From Spirulina subsalsa FACHB-351 (lineage in GTDB: Bacteria; Cyanobacteriota; Cyanobacteriia; Cyanobacteriales; Spirulinaceae): DNA of 64,000 bases. Below are positions 8,982-17,253 of this stretch, in pieces (positions within the stretch are counted from its first letter, which is position 1; the number at the start of each line of letters is the position of its first letter). The translations under genes were made by a program, and so were the position numbers. The notes beneath the pieces were generated by a model. It saw nothing but the letters and a program-made list of their open reading frames with translations. It ran no database searches and was not told where the DNA came from. The stretch spans positions 1 to 64,000 of the forward strand of contig NZ_JAIHOM010000010.1 of assembly GCF_026130165.1 (NCBI RefSeq), written 5' to 3'.

Positions 8982-9352
8982 AGTGCTTTATCAGAAGAAT
9001 GGGTCTAAAACCCCGTCACTTCGACAGGCTCAGTGCATCGCCTTCTAGGACGGCTTTTTTTGATTCTCAAGATCAGTCTTGAGTATAGCGATGCCCCACC
9101 GACCGCAGCTAGAAATTGATTAAACTAAGTTAGTATAATGCCACAGAACCACTTAGCCCACAGCGATGAAAGCACGCTATCAGTATAGAATCATAGAATC
9201 TATCCCACCACGTTAGACCCCAGCCTAGGGCAGTGGCTTGTTTGTCTACCCGTCAGGAGGCCATGTAATGGTCAGACTGAGAATCCCCACGCCGTGATAG
9301 CTGGGGAGGATGTCGGATTCTCTAATATTTCGGATGGCTCACACAGATTGCT
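8982..9352. other. Long divergent spacer upstream of the kinase fusion gene
   Basis: About 370 bases without a gene. It holds a dispersed-repeat-like segment (CTTCGACAGGCTCAGTGC, near 9018-9035), a T7 run, a CTCAAGA-TCAG-TCTTGAG hairpin (about 9066-9083) and a TATAAT hexamer at 9134-9139 that could be the -10 box for the downstream gene. A CAGTATAGAA string at 9181-9190 also occurs at 45148, 48091 and 48630. The -35 element is not clear. Confidence 0.5.
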
Positions 9353-12300
9353 ATGCTCCAACTTGCTGGTTATGAAGAACTGGATCAACTGTATTCTGGG
9401 AATCGTACTCTGGTATATCGTGCCATTCGGAAACCAGAAAAACAGCCCGTTATTATCAAGATTCTGCGCAATCCCCACCCCGATTTTCAGGAGTTAGTTC
9501 AATTTCGCCATCAATATACTATTACCAGCCAACTGGAACATCCCCGCATTGTTAAACCTCTGGGGCTGGAAACTCGGGGGAATAGTTATGCTTTAGTGAT
9601 GCCTGATGATGGTGCGATCGCCTTATCTGACTATTGGTATCGTTCTCCCCGTTCCCTAGAGGCCTTTCTCGCCCTCGCCATCCAACTCACCGAAGCCCTC
9701 GGGTACTTGATTCAACAGCATATCATCCACAAAGATATTAAACCCGCCAATATTCTCATACACCCGGAAACCGGGGAGATTAAACTGATTGATTTCAGCA
9801 TTTCCAGCATACTGCCCAAGGAACACCACCACATCATAAACCCCAATGTTCTCGAAGGCACCCTAGCTTATATTTCCCCCGAACAAACCGGACGCATGAA
9901 CCGAGGCATTGATTACCGCACCGATTTTTACTCCTTGGGGGTGACATTTTTTGAACTGTTAACCGGAGAATTACCTTTTAAAAGTGACGATGCAATGGAA
10001 TTAGTCCATTGTCATATTGCCCAAGGGGTGCGCTTTCCCGAAGACACCAACGGCGAGAAAATTCCGACCATCTTACAGGCCATTGTCTTAAAACTAATGG
10101 CCAAAAATGCCGAAAACCGCTATCAGAGCGCTTGGGGATTACGATACGACCTCGAACGTTGTTTAGAGCAGTTAGAAACCACCGGGAAAATAGAACCCTT
10201 TACTCTGGGAGAACGAGATCAGTGCGATCGCTTTTCAATCCCAGAAACCCTTTATGGACGAGAAGACCAAGTACAAACCCTCTTAGACATTTTCCAGCGT
10301 GTTGCTGACCCCCATCAAGAGCATAAACAAGCAGAAATGGTTCTCGTAGCCGGATTTTCCGGCATTGGGAAAACCGCCGTCATCAACGAAGTTCACAAAC
10401 CCATCGTTAAACAACGGGGCTATTTTATCAAAGGCAAATTTGACCAATTTAATCGCAATATTCCCTTATCAGCCTTTGTCCAAGCCTTCCAGGACTTAAT
10501 CGGACAACTCCTAGGAGAACCAGACCTTCAATTAGCCAACTGGAAAAATAAAATCCTCATGGCCCTAGGAGACAGCGCCCAAGTCATAATTGAAGTCATC
10601 CCAGAATTAGAACAAATTATCGGCCCTCAGCCTGCCATAGCCGAACTTTCCGGCAATGCCGCCCAAAACCGCTTTAATCTCCTGTTCAAGAACTTTGTTC
10701 AAGTCTTCACCACACCCCAGCATCCCCTCGTCATCTTCCTGGACGATCTCCAGTGGGCCGATGCCGCCTCCTTAAACCTGTTGAAACTCCTAATGACCGA
10801 AGCAGAAGGAGGGTACTTATTAATCTTAGCCTCCTATCGAGATAATGAAGTCCATCCGACCCATCCCCTCCTGCTTACCCTCGGGGAAATTGCCCAACAA
10901 GGAGCCAATTTAAGCCCCCTCACCCTCACCCCCCTCACCCCCGAGGACATTAACCATCTGGTGGCCGATACCTTACGCTGCTCCTGGGAATTGGCCACCC
11001 CCCTCTCCCAATTACTCTACCAAAAGACCCAAGGCAATCCCTTCTTTGCCACCCAATTCCTAAAAAGCCTCTATGAGGACGGTTTAATCACCTTTAATCT
11101 GGAGTCAGGACACTGGGAATGTGATTTAACCGCAGTACGCGGTTTAGCCATCACCGACGATATAGTAGGCTTTTTGGTAGAACGTTTACGCAAATTACCC
11201 CCATCCACCCAAGACATCCTGAAACTCGCCGCCTGTATTGGCAATCAGTTTGATTTAAATACCTTGGCTGTAGTTCACAAACAGGACAGAGAAACCGTCG
11301 CGACCAGCCTCTGGGAAGCCTTGCAAGAGGGGTTTATTGTACCCGAGAACGAAACCTACAAATTCTTGGCCTATGTTCCCCAAGGGGAAGATCAGCCAGA
11401 ATCCGATCCCTTGGCCGGACAAACCGTGACTTATCGCTTTTTACATGATCGGGTACAACAGGCGGCCTATAGTTTAATTCCCCCGAGAGACAAGGAAATC
11501 ACCCATTTAACCATCGGTCGTCTACTGCTCCAAAACACCTCCCAAGGAGAAGAGAATCTCTTTCAAATTGTTAACCAGTTGAATATGGGGGAATCCCTGC
11601 TGGAAAGTCAGCCAGAACGGGAAGAAGTCGTCCAGTTAAACCTGCGGGCAGCTGAGAAAGCGAGAGCTTCGGCGGCCTACAGTGCGGCGGCCAATTATCT
11701 CCACCAAGCCATTGTCCTCCTTAGGCGCTCCTCCTCCCACCCTTGGCAAGACCACTATGATCTCCTGTTCCCCTTACATAGCTTACTGGCCGAGGTGAGC
11801 TACTTAAACGGCGACTTCCTGACGGCCGATGAACAAATTCAGATCGTTCTAAGGGAGGGACAATCGGTATTGGATACGGTTAAAGTCTACGAAATTCGCA
11901 TTCAGTGTTACGTCGCCCAAAATCAATGTCAAGAGGCTCTAAATGTGGGGCTAGAGGTGTTAAATCGGCTAGAAATTCCCCTCCATGATGCCCCCCTACC
12001 CCAGATTCAAGTTGCAACCCTCTACCATCTCCCCCCCTTAACCAATCCTCGGATTCTCGCCGCCCTACGCATTTTAAGTAAACTTTGGGCCCCCGCCTTC
12101 ATTGCCAATCCCGCCCTTCTGCCCCAAGTTATCTTAACCCTGCTCAACCTCTCCATCACCCACGGCAACTCAAGCCTCGGGGCCTTTGCCTACGCCCTCT
12201 ATGGGATGTTCCTCTGTGCCACCCTGACGGATCTTGAGTTAGGCTATCGGTTCGGAGAATTAGCCCTCCATACCCTCGATCAATATCAAGATGTAGAACT

Positions 12301-14674
12301 GACCTGTAAAGTCAATCAACTGTTCTACGCCTTCATTCGGAACTGGAAAGAATTAGTGCGCGATCGCGTCGAAGCCCTCGCCCAAAACGTCCTCACAGGC
12401 TTAGAAAACGGGGATCTCGAATTTGCCTGCTATTCCGCCATTAACTACTGTGACAACCTTTGTCTCATGGGCGAGTTCCTTCCCATCATCCAACAGAAAC
12501 AAGAATACTATATCGAACTCACAGGCAGCCTCCACCAAACCATTCAACATAGTATTGCCCAATTGTGGGGGCAATTTGTAGACAACCTAATCAGCCCAGG
12601 GGAAAATCCCACCCAACTCGAAGGTCAAAAATTCCAGGAATCCCAACAAATCCCCGCCCTCCAAGCCGCCAACGCCTTCAGCGCCCTGTTCTTCTTCTGG
12701 ACCGCCAAAACCATCCTCGCCTACATTTTCCAAGATTATCAAGCCACCCTCAACCATGCCGCCACCGCCAGTCAATACCAACTCGCAGGCGGGGGGCTAT
12801 TGCCCATCACCCAAATTCCCTTTTATCGCGCCCTCGCCCAGTTAGCCCTCTACCCCCGCCTAGAGACTGACCAAAAACCCCAATCCTTCGCCCAAATTGA
12901 GCAAGATTACGCCCAACTGAGCCAGTGGGTCACCCACGCCCCCCAGAACTTCCAACATAAAGTAAATCTCATCGCCGCAGAACAGGCGAAAGTCTTGGGG
13001 CAACGGGAACAGGCCATGAATTTGTATGATCAGGCGATCGCCCAAGCCAAAGAACATCAATATCTCCACGAACAAGCCCTAGCTTACGAATGCGCCGCCT
13101 ACTTTTACCTCGACTGGGGCAAAGACATCATCGCCAGCGCCTACCTTCAAAAAGCCTACTACTGTTATGCCCACTGGGGCGCTCAAGCCAAAATCCACCA
13201 ACTCGAACAAAATTACTCCCATCTCCTCACCCCCATCCTCGAAAAACCCGATCTCACCGTCACCGCCACCAATCCCCGAGTTTCTACCCAGAGTTTCGGC
13301 ACCCTCACCACCACCACCACCCTCTTTGACCTCGGTTCCGCCCTCAAAGCCTCCCAAGCCCTCTCCGAAGAAATCGAACTTGATGCCCTCCTCGGGAAAC
13401 TCATGCACATTGTCCTCGAAAATGCCGGAGCCGATCAGGGAGTCTTAGTCCTCAACACCTTGGGACAATGGGAAGTCGTCGCCCACTGCCAACACAACAG
13501 TTGTTCCCTCATTCACCTCACCCTAGACCAAGTGCAAATCCTACCCCAAACCCTGATTCATTGGGTCAAACGAACCGCCCGCCCCATTCTCCTCAATCAC
13601 TGTGAACAGGATAATCAATTCATCGGGGATCTGTATTTCAACCAACATCACCCCAAAAGCCTCTTCTGTACGCCCATCCTCAACCAAGGCCGCCTCATCG
13701 GCATCCTCTATCTAGAAAACAACTTGACCGCCGAAGTATTCACCCCCCGCCGCCTTGAGATGTTAAACCTCCTCACCGCCCAAGCCGCCATTTCCTTAGA
13801 AAATGCTCAACTCTATCACAATCTAGAAGATAAAGTCACCCAACGCACCGCCCAACTCGCCGCCGCCAATGCCGAAATTAGCCAACTTAACGAACGATTA
13901 AGGGCGGAAAACCTGCGCATGGGTGCAGAATTAGACGTAGCCCGACGGGTACAGCAGATGATTTTACCCAAACCCGAAGAATTACAAGCCATTACACCCC
14001 TAGAAATTGCAGGCTATATGGCCCCGGCCGATGAAGTAGGAGGAGATTATTATGATGTCCTAGTAGAAGAAGATGTCATCACCATCAGCATTGGAGATGT
14101 CACCGGACATGGTTTAGAAAGTGGTTTAGTCATGTTGATGGCACAAACCATTGTCCGCACCCTACGCGAATTAGGCGAGCAAAACCCCATCCGTTTCCTC
14201 AACACCGTTAACGCCACCATTTACAAAAATGTGCAACGCATGGGAGTTGACCGCACCTTGAGTTTAGCCGTTCTCAACTATAGAGAAGGGTTATTAAGTA
14301 TTAGCGGTCAACATGAATTAGTCTTAGTCGTGCGCGCCAATGGTCACTTAGAAGCCATTGATACAATGAACTTAGGAATGACCATTGGTTTAGTAGATGA
14401 TATTAGCTCCTTTGTCTCACAAATTTCCCTAGTCTTAGAACCGGGGGATGGAATTGTCCTCTACACCGATGGCATCCCCGAAGCCGAAAATCAAGCCGGA
14501 GAATTTTACGGTTTAGACCGTTTCTGTGATGTCATCCGCCGCCACTGGGACAAAGACGCATCGGCCATTCATCAAGCCGTCATCGACGATTTAGAGACTT
14601 TTATTGCGTCCCATAAGGTGTTTGACGATATCACTCTGTTAGTGGTTAAGCGTCGGGAGCAAGATCCCACTTAG
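9353..14674 (+). CDS. Serine/threonine kinase - AAA ATPase - GAF - SpoIIE-type phosphatase fusion
   Basis: The 1773-aa signalling protein has an N-terminal Hanks-type kinase (about 5-270): ATP-binding K36, catalytic loop HKDIKPAN with D128, DFS (147-149) in place of DFG, and SPEQTGRMNR in the activation segment. Next come an AAA/NB-ATPase with Walker A GFSGIGKT (about 334-341) and Walker B IFLDDLQWADA, a long TPR-like helical region (about 620-1290), a GAF domain (about 1325-1490), a coiled coil, and a PP2C/SpoIIE-type phosphatase (about 1530-1770) with GGDYYD and ISIGDVTGHG. Kinase-AAA-GAF fusions are common in cyanobacteria, more often ending in a histidine kinase. The DFS variant recurs in this family. 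The TAG stop is the first triplet of a MITE-like repeat. Confidence 0.92.
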   Translation: MLQLAGYEELDQLYSGNRTLVYRAIRKPEKQPVIIKILRNPHPDFQELVQFRHQYTITSQLEHPRIVKPLGLETRGNSYALVMPDDGAIALSDYWYRSPRSLEAFLALAIQLTEALGYLIQQHIIHKDIKPANILIHPETGEIKLIDFSISSILPKEHHHIINPNVLEGTLAYISPEQTGRMNRGIDYRTDFYSLGVTFFELLTGELPFKSDDAMELVHCHIAQGVRFPEDTNGEKIPTILQAIVLKLMAKNAENRYQSAWGLRYDLERCLEQLETTGKIEPFTLGERDQCDRFSIPETLYGREDQVQTLLDIFQRVADPHQEHKQAEMVLVAGFSGIGKTAVINEVHKPIVKQRGYFIKGKFDQFNRNIPLSAFVQAFQDLIGQLLGEPDLQLANWKNKILMALGDSAQVIIEVIPELEQIIGPQPAIAELSGNAAQNRFNLLFKNFVQVFTTPQHPLVIFLDDLQWADAASLNLLKLLMTEAEGGYLLILASYRDNEVHPTHPLLLTLGEIAQQGANLSPLTLTPLTPEDINHLVADTLRCSWELATPLSQLLYQKTQGNPFFATQFLKSLYEDGLITFNLESGHWECDLTAVRGLAITDDIVGFLVERLRKLPPSTQDILKLAACIGNQFDLNTLAVVHKQDRETVATSLWEALQEGFIVPENETYKFLAYVPQGEDQPESDPLAGQTVTYRFLHDRVQQAAYSLIPPRDKEITHLTIGRLLLQNTSQGEENLFQIVNQLNMGESLLESQPEREEVVQLNLRAAEKARASAAYSAAANYLHQAIVLLRRSSSHPWQDHYDLLFPLHSLLAEVSYLNGDFLTADEQIQIVLREGQSVLDTVKVYEIRIQCYVAQNQCQEALNVGLEVLNRLEIPLHDAPLPQIQVATLYHLPPLTNPRILAALRILSKLWAPAFIANPALLPQVILTLLNLSITHGNSSLGAFAYALYGMFLCATLTDLELGYRFGELALHTLDQYQDVELTCKVNQLFYAFIRNWKELVRDRVEALAQNVLTGLENGDLEFACYSAINYCDNLCLMGEFLPIIQQKQEYYIELTGSLHQTIQHSIAQLWGQFVDNLISPGENPTQLEGQKFQESQQIPALQAANAFSALFFFWTAKTILAYIFQDYQATLNHAATASQYQLAGGGLLPITQIPFYRALAQLALYPRLETDQKPQSFAQIEQDYAQLSQWVTHAPQNFQHKVNLIAAEQAKVLGQREQAMNLYDQAIAQAKEHQYLHEQALAYECAAYFYLDWGKDIIASAYLQKAYYCYAHWGAQAKIHQLEQNYSHLLTPILEKPDLTVTATNPRVSTQSFGTLTTTTTLFDLGSALKASQALSEEIELDALLGKLMHIVLENAGADQGVLVLNTLGQWEVVAHCQHNSCSLIHLTLDQVQILPQTLIHWVKRTARPILLNHCEQDNQFIGDLYFNQHHPKSLFCTPILNQGRLIGILYLENNLTAEVFTPRRLEMLNLLTAQAAISLENAQLYHNLEDKVTQRTAQLAAANAEISQLNERLRAENLRMGAELDVARRVQQMILPKPEELQAITPLEIAGYMAPADEVGGDYYDVLVEEDVITISIGDVTGHGLESGLVMLMAQTIVRTLRELGEQNPIRFLNTVNATIYKNVQRMGVDRTLSLAVLNYREGLLSISGQHELVLVVRANGHLEAIDTMNLGMTIGLVDDISSFVSQISLVLEPGDGIVLYTDGIPEAENQAGEFYGLDRFCDVIRRHWDKDASAIHQAVIDDLETFIASHKVFDDITLLVVKRREQDPT

Positions 14675-14797
14675 GGCTTGCTGAAAAAGTCCGGGAGTCG
14701 GGAATCCGGGGATTTGCAGGAGTCGGGGAATTCAGAATTATTCCCTATTGCCTATTCCCTTATTGAGTCTAGCGTTGGGCTTATTCAGCAGACCCTA
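14672..14797. mobile_element. MITE-like element, copy A
   Basis: The left terminus TAGGGCTTGCTGAAAAAGTC (14672) and the right terminus TTATTCAGCAGACCCTA (ends 14797) are imperfect inverted repeats. The interior holds GGGAGTCGGGAATC and TTCCCTATTGCCTATTCCC heptad-type repeats. No reading frame for a transposase is present. The same termini bound copies at 38262-38392 and 43186-43287. Confidence 0.75.
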
Positions 14798-14822
14798 AAT
14801 AAGGGAGACAGGATTCAGGACA

Positions 14823-15149
14823 TCAGGAAGGGGGAGTGCAAGTATTCGCCACACCTCTGGGGATATTATCATCAGGAATTAACCAAGTCGTACCATTAGA
14901 AGTACAACGAATAATTGCCCTTCCTCCCCGTCTCACGCGCAATAAATCACCATGAAAAAGGTCTACTGTCACCTGCACAGTTTTATATTGAGACTCCCCC
15001 GCTTGTTTCCGTTCTACTAAACCTTCTGCTACGATTAACTCAGCAATTTTAAGACGATTCTCAGCCATAACAGCCGTTTGAATATTGTTAATCAACAGAG
15101 GAATTAACACCGAAATGAGGTAAAGGCAAAGGGTGAATGGTTTCAGCAT
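14823..15149 (-). CDS. Small exported FecR-like protein
   Basis: The 108-aa protein has an N-terminal hydrophobic export signal (FTLCLYLISVLIPLLINNIQ). The globular part includes VTVDLFHGDLLRVRRGGRAI, which resembles the FecR-type beta domain found in cyanobacterial secreted proteins, and then IIRCTSNGTTWLIP. Its C-terminus (TCTPPS) ends 26 bases from MITE copy A. It is short for a FecR-domain protein, so the C-terminus may have been lost. It begins 15 bases downstream of the TPR-membrane gene on the same strand, so the two are probably one transcript. The function is not known. Confidence 0.6.
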   Translation of the reverse strand: MLKPFTLCLYLISVLIPLLINNIQTAVMAENRLKIAELIVAEGLVERKQAGESQYKTVQVTVDLFHGDLLRVRRGGRAIIRCTSNGTTWLIPDDNIPRGVANTCTPPS

Positions 15150-15164
15150 AGTTTGTTGTCTAGA

Positions 15165-16592
15165 TTACTCTAGATCCTCCGCTAGATAGGAACGTGCTTT
15201 GATTTGATATTGATACTCTTCTGGATTAGTTTGATCGGCATTAGCATTACATTGTTCCCAAGCTACTATAGCCTCTCCATTTAAGCCTTCAACCGCTAAA
15301 GCTTCTGCCATTAAACAGTAAGCTAATGCTTTTTGAGGTTTTAAATCAATGGCTTTCTGTAGCTGAAATTTAGCTTCAGAATTAGCTTGAGATTTGAGTT
15401 GAATTTTGCCTAAACTTGTTAAAAGAACATATTCTTTTTCTGGGTGATTTCGTACCCCTCCTAAACCCAAATTAATCCAGCGTAAGGCTTGAGAATTTTG
15501 TTCTAAGTTCAGATGAATGGTTAGCAGTTGTTCTAGGTTCTTAAACTGCTGATCGGTAATGATATAACTTTCACCCGCTTGGCTGGCTTTTCTGGCATCT
15601 TCAACGGATTTCCATAGCCAATTATCGGCTTGACTATAATCTTTTTGGGCTAAGTAAATACTGGCAAGAGATGCGGCGGCTGTTGCGGAACAATCGGGAG
15701 ATTGTACGGCAATTTTATAATTTCTTATGGCGGTATCTAGTTCAACTAATTCATGGTTGATATTGCCTAATTGTAGATAAATTTTGGGGTTATCTGGATT
15801 GAGTCTCAAGGATAGTTCGTATTTTTCTAAAGCAATTTTCAATTGTTTTTTATCGTAGGCTTCGCTAGCTTGTCGGAAATAAAAATGTGCTAAATGGGCT
15901 GAACCTAACTCTACAAAGAGGATGGAACAAAGAAGGGTTAGCAGGGAAAAGGAAAACCGATCTCGGTCAGAAAAGGGTTTTGGGGGACCGAGTTTATGTT
16001 CTGGGGAAAAGAGGGTATGGAAGGACTGTAAACGGTTTTGTAGGCGAAATCCCCGGAGGAGACGCTCAATTTTTTCTTGTCCTAAATTTTTGGCTAAAAT
16101 GCCTGCATTTCCTAGGGGAAGTAAACTATTAATTAAGATGGTCATAATACCGATTAAGCCTGTTCCACTGACTAGAATTCTGGGAATTAAGCTTAACCAA
16201 ATGGCGGAAGAACCTGTTAGGCAAATAATGGAAAGCAGGCGTAAAATTCCGTTTTGAGAGTCGGAGGGGGCTTGAAACCACCACCAATAACTGGGGGTGG
16301 GTTTTAAGATAGCTCGCCATTGATCAAACCATTCGTCGAGTTCATCTAGGTTATGATCGGGTTTACGAAGTTCTCGGAAAATGTCTTGCAGTTGATGGTC
16401 TAAAATTTCTAGGGTAATCAGGAGGGAACCGGAAACTTTACTATGATCTTTTAGGTCTAGTTGTTGTTGCACGGCATCCCGCGCTGTTAGGACTTTGGCG
16501 ACGTTTTCTTTGTGCAGAACTTGAGTTAATAAATTAGCGTTAATCTCAAGGATTGCCTGTTGGTAGTGGTGGATGGCTTGTGCAAGAGACAC
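15165..16592 (-). CDS. Membrane-anchored TPR protein
   Basis: The 475-aa protein has an N-terminal helical region (1-115), then hydrophobic segments at about 127-150, 150-170 and 215-240 that should anchor it in the inner membrane. A C-terminal TPR array (about 240-470) has units such as YDKKQLKIALEKYELSLRLN, LGNINHELVELDTAIRNYKI and LMAEALAVEGLNGEAIVAWE. TPR arrays mediate protein contacts. It is followed by the small exported FecR-like gene and preceded by the SRPBCC and TPS-CHAT genes on the same strand, which suggests work in an envelope-linked process. No enzyme motif is visible. Confidence 0.7.
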   Translation of the reverse strand: MSLAQAIHHYQQAILEINANLLTQVLHKENVAKVLTARDAVQQQLDLKDHSKVSGSLLITLEILDHQLQDIFRELRKPDHNLDELDEWFDQWRAILKPTPSYWWWFQAPSDSQNGILRLLSIICLTGSSAIWLSLIPRILVSGTGLIGIMTILINSLLPLGNAGILAKNLGQEKIERLLRGFRLQNRLQSFHTLFSPEHKLGPPKPFSDRDRFSFSLLTLLCSILFVELGSAHLAHFYFRQASEAYDKKQLKIALEKYELSLRLNPDNPKIYLQLGNINHELVELDTAIRNYKIAVQSPDCSATAAASLASIYLAQKDYSQADNWLWKSVEDARKASQAGESYIITDQQFKNLEQLLTIHLNLEQNSQALRWINLGLGGVRNHPEKEYVLLTSLGKIQLKSQANSEAKFQLQKAIDLKPQKALAYCLMAEALAVEGLNGEAIVAWEQCNANADQTNPEEYQYQIKARSYLAEDLE

Positions 16593-16602
16593 TGTATTTT
16601 TA

Positions 16603-16642
16603 ACCCCTAACCTGATTGTTTTAATCTACAAGGGTTAGGGGT
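16603..16642. repeat. Inverted repeat in the TPR gene leader
   Basis: Ten-base perfect arms (ACCCCTAACC at 16603-16612 and GGTTAGGGGT at 16633-16642) flank a 20-base loop about 10 bases upstream of the TPR gene start. GTTTTTCC follows on the plus strand only, so it is not a good terminator for the minus-strand SRPBCC gene. It might be a leader hairpin. Confidence 0.45.
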
Positions 16643-16706
16643 GTTTTTCCGGATGGTTATGGGGGCTACAAACTGGGTTGGTTGTTGGGCTTTAGCCCTG
16701 AAACTA

Positions 16707-16732
16707 GGGCGCGGAAGCGCAACTACGAACCT
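16707..16732. repeat. Dispersed repeat GGGCGC..AAGCGCAACTACGAACC
   Basis: A 26-base sequence containing AAGCGCAACTACGAACCT recurs in reverse complement at 44951-44976 with two mismatches. Here it contains the TAG stop codon (16723-16725, read on the minus strand) of the SRPBCC gene. Confidence 0.75.
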
Positions 16733-17190
16733 GATGAATTGGGTTGGTTGTTTTGTTGTAGGTTTAGGATATATTCTCGGAAGCGGTCTAAGTCGGCTTG
16801 AATGGTGGATTCAACGACTCGACCTAAGAATAAGTTATCCATTAACTGACCTAAAAAACCGGGGATGGCGTAGGCAACGGTGAGGCGGACAATACTACTA
16901 TCATGACGGTCATAAAAACGTACTGCGCCACGATTGGGGAGACCGTCTACGGATTCCCATTGAATGATTTGATGGGGGACGACTTTTAAGATGCGGGATA
17001 ACCAACTAAATTCTAGGTTGCCTGCTTCGAGTTGCCAACGGGATAAGTCGGGATTGTCTTGGAGGACGGCGACGGATTTAATCCATTTCATCCAGCGTGG
17101 CATTTGTTCTAAATCGGACCAGAGACTCCATACTAAGTCCATGGGCGCGTTTACTTCAACTTGAACGCTATGTTCTAACCAATCAGCCAT
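16723..17190 (-). CDS. SRPBCC-superfamily (polyketide cyclase/START-like) protein
   Basis: The 155-aa protein is a single SRPBCC fold of the Polyketide_cyc type. It begins with SVQVEVNAPMDLVWSLWSDL, then MPRWMKWIKSVAVLQ, and ends with a long C-terminal helix (LFLGRVVESTIQADLDRFRE). Members bind small hydrophobic ligands or act as cyclases, and cyanobacterial members of this size are usually uncharacterised. It begins 63 bases downstream of the TPS-CHAT gene on the same strand. The last residues (PNSSGS) and stop are contributed by a dispersed repeat, so the native C-terminus may differ. Confidence 0.78.
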   Translation of the reverse strand: MADWLEHSVQVEVNAPMDLVWSLWSDLEQMPRWMKWIKSVAVLQDNPDLSRWQLEAGNLEFSWLSRILKVVPHQIIQWESVDGLPNRGAVRFYDRHDSSIVRLTVAYAIPGFLGQLMDNLFLGRVVESTIQADLDRFREYILNLQQNNQPNSSGS

Positions 17191-17253
17191 AAGGGGAAGC
17201 AGGGGAAGCGAATTTTCTTTTTTATTCTACTGTATGGCTTGCCTTTCTTGGGT

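Noticed and set aside
12565-13448. Several Pro/Arg-rich and Gly/Glu-rich frames overlapping the kinase fusion gene
   Set aside because: They are out-of-frame readings of the large coding region with biased composition and no domains.
14678-14899. Plus frame through MITE copy A
   Set aside because: It consists of repeat sequence and the antisense of the FecR-like gene end.
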